Source: Bordetella parapertussis (lineage in GTDB: Bacteria; Pseudomonadota; Gammaproteobacteria; Burkholderiales; SG8-41). From it: 46,158 nucleotides of DNA. Below the pieces are notes generated by a model. It worked only from the letters and a program-made list of their open reading frames with translations, had not been told where the DNA came from and ran no database searches. The first letter of the stretch is position 1. Each line of letters begins with the position of its first letter. The stretch is taken from the NCBI GenBank assembly GCA_945901405.1, contig CAMDLH010000027.1, positions 1-46,158 of the forward strand. Reading direction: 5' to 3'. Of this stretch, positions 41,743 through 46,158 are shown one piece after another. Both the position numbers and the translations under genes were made by a program.

Positions 41743-43560
41743 TTACAGACCCAGGCCGCGTGGCGCCCATCGTGAAATCGTTTGCTCCAGCGAGTCCAGC
41801 GAAATGGGCTTGGTAATGTAATCGTCCATGCCCGCATTGATGCATTCCTCGCGGCTGCCCGGCGCCACGTTGGCGGTCAGCGCGATGATCGGCAGGCGCG
41901 GCGCGTTCGATTCCTTTTCACGCTCGCGTATGCGCGTGGTGGCGGTCATGCCATCCATGCCCGGCATGTGGCAATCCATCAACACCGCATCGTAGGGTTT
42001 CGCCGCGCTCGACGCGACCGCTTCCTCGCCGTCCACCGCGATATCCACCTCGCACTTGAGTATTTTCAACATGCCCCTGGCGACCGCGCGATTGATCTCC
42101 ACGTCTTCGACCAGCAGCACCCTTAACCCCGGCGCCAACTTTGGTTGTTTTGCCGGCTGCGCGGCTTGCGGTGCCACAGGAGCGTGCGCGGCCTCGGCTT
42201 CAACGCCAACCTTCATCGTAAACTGGAAAACCGAACCCGCGCCCGGCACGCTGGCAAATTCGATGTCCCCATCCAAGAGTTTCAGCAGCTCCTTACACAA
42301 TGCAAGCCCCAATCCGGTGCCGCCGTACTTGCGCGCAGGGCCGCGGTCGCCCTGCACGAACGCATCGAATATCGTTTGCTGCGCCTCGGACACGATACCG
42401 ATACCCGTATCGACCACTGAAAAATGCAAGGTCACGCTATCCGCCGTACGGGCAGTGGCCATCACCTTGATGGAAACGCGGCCCTCGGCCGTGAACTTCA
42501 GCGCGTTGTCCACGACGTGACTCAGCACTTGCGCCAGGCGAGTCAGGTCGGCGCGCACCCGTGCAGGCACATCGGCCGCCACCTCGCAACTCAACCCCAA
42601 ACCTTTGTTTTGCGCACTCGCGTACAACGGTTGCAGCGTGGCGTCGATGACGCCGCGCAACTCGAAACTGACCGGCTCCAGTTGCAGCGTGCCGGCCTCG
42701 ATGCGTGAATAATCAAGCAGATCGTCAACCACCTGCAGCAGACTTTCACCCGAATTGCGAATGGCGCTCATGAGTTGCTCCTGATGCGGTGTCGATGCGG
42801 TGGAGGCGAGCAGCTCGGTCATGCCCAGCACGCCGTTGATCGGTGTGCGAACCTCAAGGCTCAAGCGGTCGATGAAATCGGACTTGGCGCGGCTCGCGGC
42901 TTCCGCCGCCAGCCGGGCCGCCTCCTTCGCCTCGCGCGCCTGCTGGCGTTCGGTGTCGTCGTTTGCGGTGCCGGCGCAGCGTAGCACCCGCCCCATGGCG
43001 TCACGCGCAGCCACGCGCCCGCGAACGACGATCCATCGCCATACGCCCGGCCGTTCCTGAATGCGCGCCGCTTCGTAAAAGAACTCGACTTCGCCTTTCA
43101 ATAACTTGATGGCCTTCTCGTCCCAGCCGGCAATATCCGTTGGACGCAGTAACAGCGCGAACTCTTGCCACGTCATGCGGGCACCGTCGAGCGGCAATCG
43201 GATATGCTCGTTCCAGCCACGTTCAAAATGAAACGAGCCGGTTGTAAGATCGTATTCCCAAGTCGCCAGCTTGCCGCCTTCGACCGCAATGGCGAGGCGC
43301 GCATCGGCTGCGCGCACGCGTGCCTCGGCGGCCGCGTGCGCATCGGCCTCGCGGCGTTGGGCGCGTCGGGCAACGACACTGCCGATAATCGTGACAAGGA
43401 ATAGCGCCGCCAGTATCGCCAGCGGCAAGGCTATGCGCCCGCGCCAGATCGCACCCACTTGCGCCCAAGGCAGTGACGCGATGGCGGCCAAGTCATAGCG
43501 CGTAAGCCGCGTAAAGGCCGCCATCACCGGCGTGCCGTTCGTGCGCGTCGACGTCAACAT
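41743..43560 (-). CDS. Hybrid sensor histidine kinase / response regulator lacking the phospho-acceptor His
   Basis: 605 residues from ATG 43560, which overlaps the stop of the upstream kinase (ATGTTGA). One transmembrane helix lies near 46-64, a PAS/PAC domain near 85-205, then the dimerisation helix, HATPase (VDNALKF, VDTGIGI, GGTGLGLAL) and a receiver domain with Asp in LMDCHMPGMDG. The H-box reads DRLSLEVRTP where SHEIRTP is expected; the His codon is CTT at 42858-42856. So autophosphorylation on this domain is unlikely. The reading frame is open further upstream to about 43630 and looks like the end of an extracellular sensor domain, so the N-terminus is missing. Inner membrane. Confidence 0.85.
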   Translation of the reverse strand: MLTSTRTNGTPVMAAFTRLTRYDLAAIASLPWAQVGAIWRGRIALPLAILAALFLVTIIGSVVARRAQRREADAHAAAEARVRAADARLAIAVEGGKLATWEYDLTTGSFHFERGWNEHIRLPLDGARMTWQEFALLLRPTDIAGWDEKAIKLLKGEVEFFYEAARIQERPGVWRWIVVRGRVAARDAMGRVLRCAGTANDDTERQQAREAKEAARLAAEAASRAKSDFIDRLSLEVRTPINGVLGMTELLASTASTPHQEQLMSAIRNSGESLLQVVDDLLDYSRIEAGTLQLEPVSFELRGVIDATLQPLYASAQNKGLGLSCEVAADVPARVRADLTRLAQVLSHVVDNALKFTAEGRVSIKVMATARTADSVTLHFSVVDTGIGIVSEAQQTIFDAFVQGDRGPARKYGGTGLGLALCKELLKLLDGDIEFASVPGAGSVFQFTMKVGVEAEAAHAPVAPQAAQPAKQPKLAPGLRVLLVEDVEINRAVARGMLKILKCEVDIAVDGEEAVASSAAKPYDAVLMDCHMPGMDGMTATTRIREREKESNAPRLPIIALTANVAPGSREECINAGMDDYITKPISLDSLEQTISRWAPRGLGL

Positions 43561-45746
43561 TCCGCGACGCACGTGAGGCTTCTCACGCAACTCACTGCCC
43601 AAGGGGCCCGATGACTTTTGTATGTAAAATCACCTCCGCATGGGATCAATACTTCACGCAGGCTGCGCAAGCCCAAGCCGCGACCCTGCGTAAATGCATC
43701 ACGCACGCGCAGGCCCACACCGCTGTCGCTCACGGTAATTTCTACAAAATCACCGGCACGGCGCGCCTGCACGCGCGCGTTATCCACCTTGGCGTGTTTG
43801 GCGACATTGATCAGCGCCTCGCGCACCGCGCGATAAAGCACGGCGCTCATGAACGTATCGAGCGGCTTTTCGAGCTTGTCATCCTCGATCGTGACCGCGA
43901 GCCCGAACTGGCGATCCATCTCACCGGCGAGCCAGATCAGCGCCGGCAACAGGCCAAACTGGCGCAACTGCGGCGGACTCAAATCGAATTCCATCGAGCG
44001 TATGTCGCGCGTCGCCTTGCCGATCACGCCGAATACTTCCTCGAGCGTGCCGCGCAACGATTTGCCCACCGCCAGATTCAGCGCGGCGGTGAGCCGGATG
44101 CCAGCGAGATAAAGCAGTTGCCCCACGCCGTCATGCAGATCGCGCGCGATGCGGCTGCGTTCCTCCTCGAGCAGGCGCGCCTGATTCAGGCTAATGCGCC
44201 GCAGCGCTTCGTTGGCATCGCGCAGGCCGAATTCAATTTGTTTGTGCGCGCTTATGTCCGCGTTTTGTCCGATAACGCGCAGCGGACGCCCCTCGCTATC
44301 GTAGTAGACGCGATAGTGCATCTCCACCCAGAGCGTCCTCCCGTCCGGACGCACCATTCTGAATTCGTGCACGGCGGATGCCGTACGCCGCGCCAATACG
44401 CGCGCTACCCTCAGCGGCAACAGTTGGCGGTCTTGCGGATGTATCAGCCTCACCCAGGATTCACGGCTGCCGTCGAAGGTTTGCAATCCGTAAAGCTCCA
44501 TTAAGCGCGGCGACAAGCGCATGGTGTCCGATTGCACCACCAACTCGAAGCTGCCAGTCCCGCCCGCCGTCTCCGCCAGCGACAACAGTTCGTCTTTTTC
44601 GAGCAGCACGCGCTCCTGAGCTCGTTTGCATTCGGTAATATCCTGCACCGCGCCTATGACACGCACGGCAATGCCGTTCACAAAAAATTCATGGCCCCTG
44701 GAACTCGCCCAGCGCGTGGCTTCCCCGGGTGCGGTAACAACACGGTACTCAAGGTAAAACTGACCGCCACCCTCGGAATTGAGCGCCATTGCCACCGGCA
44801 AATCCATGGATTCGCGATCCCGCGGATGTACGCACGCCATGAATACCTCACGCGTCATGGGCCGCGTGCGGTCTATGCCCCAAATAGCCGCCGCACGTTC
44901 GTCCCAATGCATCGGGCCGCTGCGCAGGTCGTGGTCATAAATACCAAGACCTGCCGCATTCGTTGCGAGCGCCAGCATCTGCTCGTTGGCGTGCAATGCA
45001 TCAGTGCGGCGTTTCAGATCATCGATATCGACCACGGCGCCGATCCAGCGCAGTACCTGCCCGTTTGCATCATGCGTTGCCCGCGCGCTGCCGCGCTGCC
45101 AGCGATAGCCGCCGCCAGTGGCCAGTTGCCGAAACTCCTGGGTGCTCGGCAAGCTGGTGTTTCGGTGATCCCGCCACTTTGCTTCCAGACGCTCGGCGTC
45201 GTCGGGGTGTATGGAACTCTCCCAAGCGTCCTGCAGCGGCATCGACACCGGCAGTCCGGTTGCCTCGTAGAAACAAGCATTAAGAAACTGCATTTTTCCA
45301 TCCGCATCGGCGATCCAAATAATCCCAGAGGCAAAGTCCGCGACACGCCGGAAGTCCGCTTCGCTTTCGTGCAAAGCGGACTGCGCGCGCCACCGCGTGG
45401 TGACATCGGTAATGATGCCGAGCAACGTTTGCACGCGGCGCGCATCATCAAACTCCGGTATCAAGCGCGCGTCAAGACGCAATTCACCATACGCCGTGGT
45501 GTCTCTGAGTTCGACATGGGTGATAAGGCCGGACGCGAACGCCTCAAGGCACTTGGCGGCGAGCGGCGTCCAGATAGCATCGCGCATGCCTGCTTCCTCG
45601 CCGGTTTCGCCATGAAACACGTCTGGCGCAATGCCCGTCAAGCACGTGATCGCGGGATTGATGTAAATGAACTGCAACTCGCGGTCAAGCCGGAACATGA
45701 CGTCGGGCGAATGCGCCACCAACGTGGCGAACATAAGCGCGTCCAC
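43554..45746 (-). CDS. Multi-PAS sensor histidine kinase (HisKA_3, NarX-like)
   Basis: 730 residues from GTG 45746, directly after an in-frame TAG. Four or five PAS/PAC domains fill residues 5-500, with LVAHSPDVMFRLDRELQFIYINPAI opening the first. The HisKA_3 motif EEERSRIARDLHDGVGQLL holds His538, followed by HATPase with VREALINVAKHA, SDSGVGL and GRGLGLRSLRE. No transmembrane segment is seen, so it is cytosolic. The last codons after GGDFTYKS are the out-of-frame translation of the next gene, so the final strand of the ATPase domain is probably lost. Its own response regulator is not adjacent; the receiver protein at 41263-41719 is the nearest. Confidence 0.88.
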   Translation of the reverse strand: MDALMFATLVAHSPDVMFRLDRELQFIYINPAITCLTGIAPDVFHGETGEEAGMRDAIWTPLAAKCLEAFASGLITHVELRDTTAYGELRLDARLIPEFDDARRVQTLLGIITDVTTRWRAQSALHESEADFRRVADFASGIIWIADADGKMQFLNACFYEATGLPVSMPLQDAWESSIHPDDAERLEAKWRDHRNTSLPSTQEFRQLATGGGYRWQRGSARATHDANGQVLRWIGAVVDIDDLKRRTDALHANEQMLALATNAAGLGIYDHDLRSGPMHWDERAAAIWGIDRTRPMTREVFMACVHPRDRESMDLPVAMALNSEGGGQFYLEYRVVTAPGEATRWASSRGHEFFVNGIAVRVIGAVQDITECKRAQERVLLEKDELLSLAETAGGTGSFELVVQSDTMRLSPRLMELYGLQTFDGSRESWVRLIHPQDRQLLPLRVARVLARRTASAVHEFRMVRPDGRTLWVEMHYRVYYDSEGRPLRVIGQNADISAHKQIEFGLRDANEALRRISLNQARLLEEERSRIARDLHDGVGQLLYLAGIRLTAALNLAVGKSLRGTLEEVFGVIGKATRDIRSMEFDLSPPQLRQFGLLPALIWLAGEMDRQFGLAVTIEDDKLEKPLDTFMSAVLYRAVREALINVAKHAKVDNARVQARRAGDFVEITVSDSGVGLRVRDAFTQGRGLGLRSLREVLIPCGGDFTYKSHRAPWAVSCVRSLTCVAEC

Positions 45747-45825
45747 CGATGCGTCTGGCTAATCGGGCATGCCGCGCTGGTCTGGAACGTTCATCGATGG
45801 CCCCGAAATCGTGGCAATCCCTCGA

Positions 45826-46158
45826 TCATAGACCTCGTGCGCACGCCGCGTCCAGATGCAGCAGCGTGCCCGCCGCCGCGGAGGTGGCCAACGTCACAAA
45901 CGTGGTGTGATCCCAGCCTGTCGTCTTGAAAAACGACACCTTGGTGAATTCGGTGCTGCGCATCTGCACCTCATACGCAACCAGTATCGCCTTCAGGATA
46001 TCAACAGCGCTCGCACCCGTGACCTGCCCCACGGCGAGGCATGCGCCGATGTTGTCGCTCGGATGCGCCGGGTCGCTCGCCCAGTCGCAATCGTTCATAT
46101 CCAGATGGCGTGACAAGGTGCAGTTCGCAAGCGTTGCGCCATGCACGGAGCTGGTCTC
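45826..46158 (-). pseudogene. MmgE/PrpD family protein, truncated and cut by the window edge
   Basis: An open frame enters from the right edge (TSSVHGATLANCTLSRHLDMNDCD) and runs to TGA 45826. HPSDNIGACLAVGQVTGASAVDILKAILVAYEVQ and the GWDHTTFVTLATSAAAGTLL stretch are typical of the 2-methylcitrate dehydratase-like MmgE/PrpD family. The family continues for some 300 residues after the LLHLDAA point, but here it ends 5 codons later (CARGL) and the kinase gene starts 80 bp on. The C-terminal three-quarters is therefore missing, which suggests a deletion junction. Whether the rest of the N-terminus exists cannot be seen. Confidence 0.75.

Noticed and set aside
43554..43556. UGA at the end of the PAS kinase as a Sec codon
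   Set aside because: The frame before it is already out of phase with the domain and no SECIS-like hairpin or coding continuation follows.
44532..45929. 465-codon plus-strand ORF
   Set aside because: Antisense to the PAS kinase; no recognisable domain.

Overview
The window is GC-rich DNA with the gene style of a betaproteobacterium, most likely Burkholderiales. This is inferred from six orphan tripartite-tricarboxylate (TctC/Bug) binding proteins, many catabolic hydrolases and dioxygenases, and short inverted repeats of kinds common in that group. No rRNA, tRNA, CRISPR array or intact transposase was seen. Both ends cut through genes.

Layout. (1) 0-9 kb: the C-terminal part of a D-aminoacylase-like amidohydrolase, a TctC protein, an HtrA-fold protein that has lost its whole catalytic triad, then a minus-strand set of a decayed amidohydrolase, a TctC protein with a REP-like hairpin in its signal-peptide region, and an alpha/beta hydrolase. 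A plus-strand set follows: DUF1330, a solute-binding domain protein without a signal peptide, and a lactonase-fold beta-propeller. (2) 9-15.4 kb: a TauD-type dioxygenase, another TctC, and a minus-strand operon of three metal-dependent hydrolases. (3) 15.6-20 kb: a glutaredoxin-DinB fusion whose reading frame crosses an in-frame UGA followed by a bacterial SECIS-like hairpin (probable selenoprotein), a cupin, a double-length CoA transferase and an IS110-type remnant. (4) 20-26 kb: a BadI/MenB-like hydratase, an M24-fold protein, an FMN alpha-hydroxy-acid oxidase, and an operon of HIBADH-type dehydrogenase, RidA and aldo/keto reductase. (5) 26-41 kb: an SMP-30 protein on the plus strand, then an all-minus series that includes a 2-oxoacid dehydrogenase (E1 alpha, E1 beta, E2; no E3) with an amidohydrolase embedded in it, an exported RidA, a second dioxygenase, a flavin monooxygenase-like protein, another M24-fold protein, three tandem TctC proteins, an alpha/beta hydrolase and a signal-less binding protein. 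(6) 41-46 kb: a damaged signalling block with a frameshifted response regulator, a hybrid kinase lacking its phospho-acceptor His, a PAS kinase, and a truncated MmgE/PrpD gene at the edge.

Taken together this is an accessory catabolic region. Binding proteins capture organic acids, hydrolases and oxygenases open amide, ester or ring structures, and CoA transferase, hydratase and 2-oxoacid dehydrogenase pass acyl units onward. No substrate can be named from sequence alone.

The most notable signals are the candidate selenoprotein, a roughly 20-bp A/T-rich element present six times, and several enzyme folds that have lost their catalytic residues.
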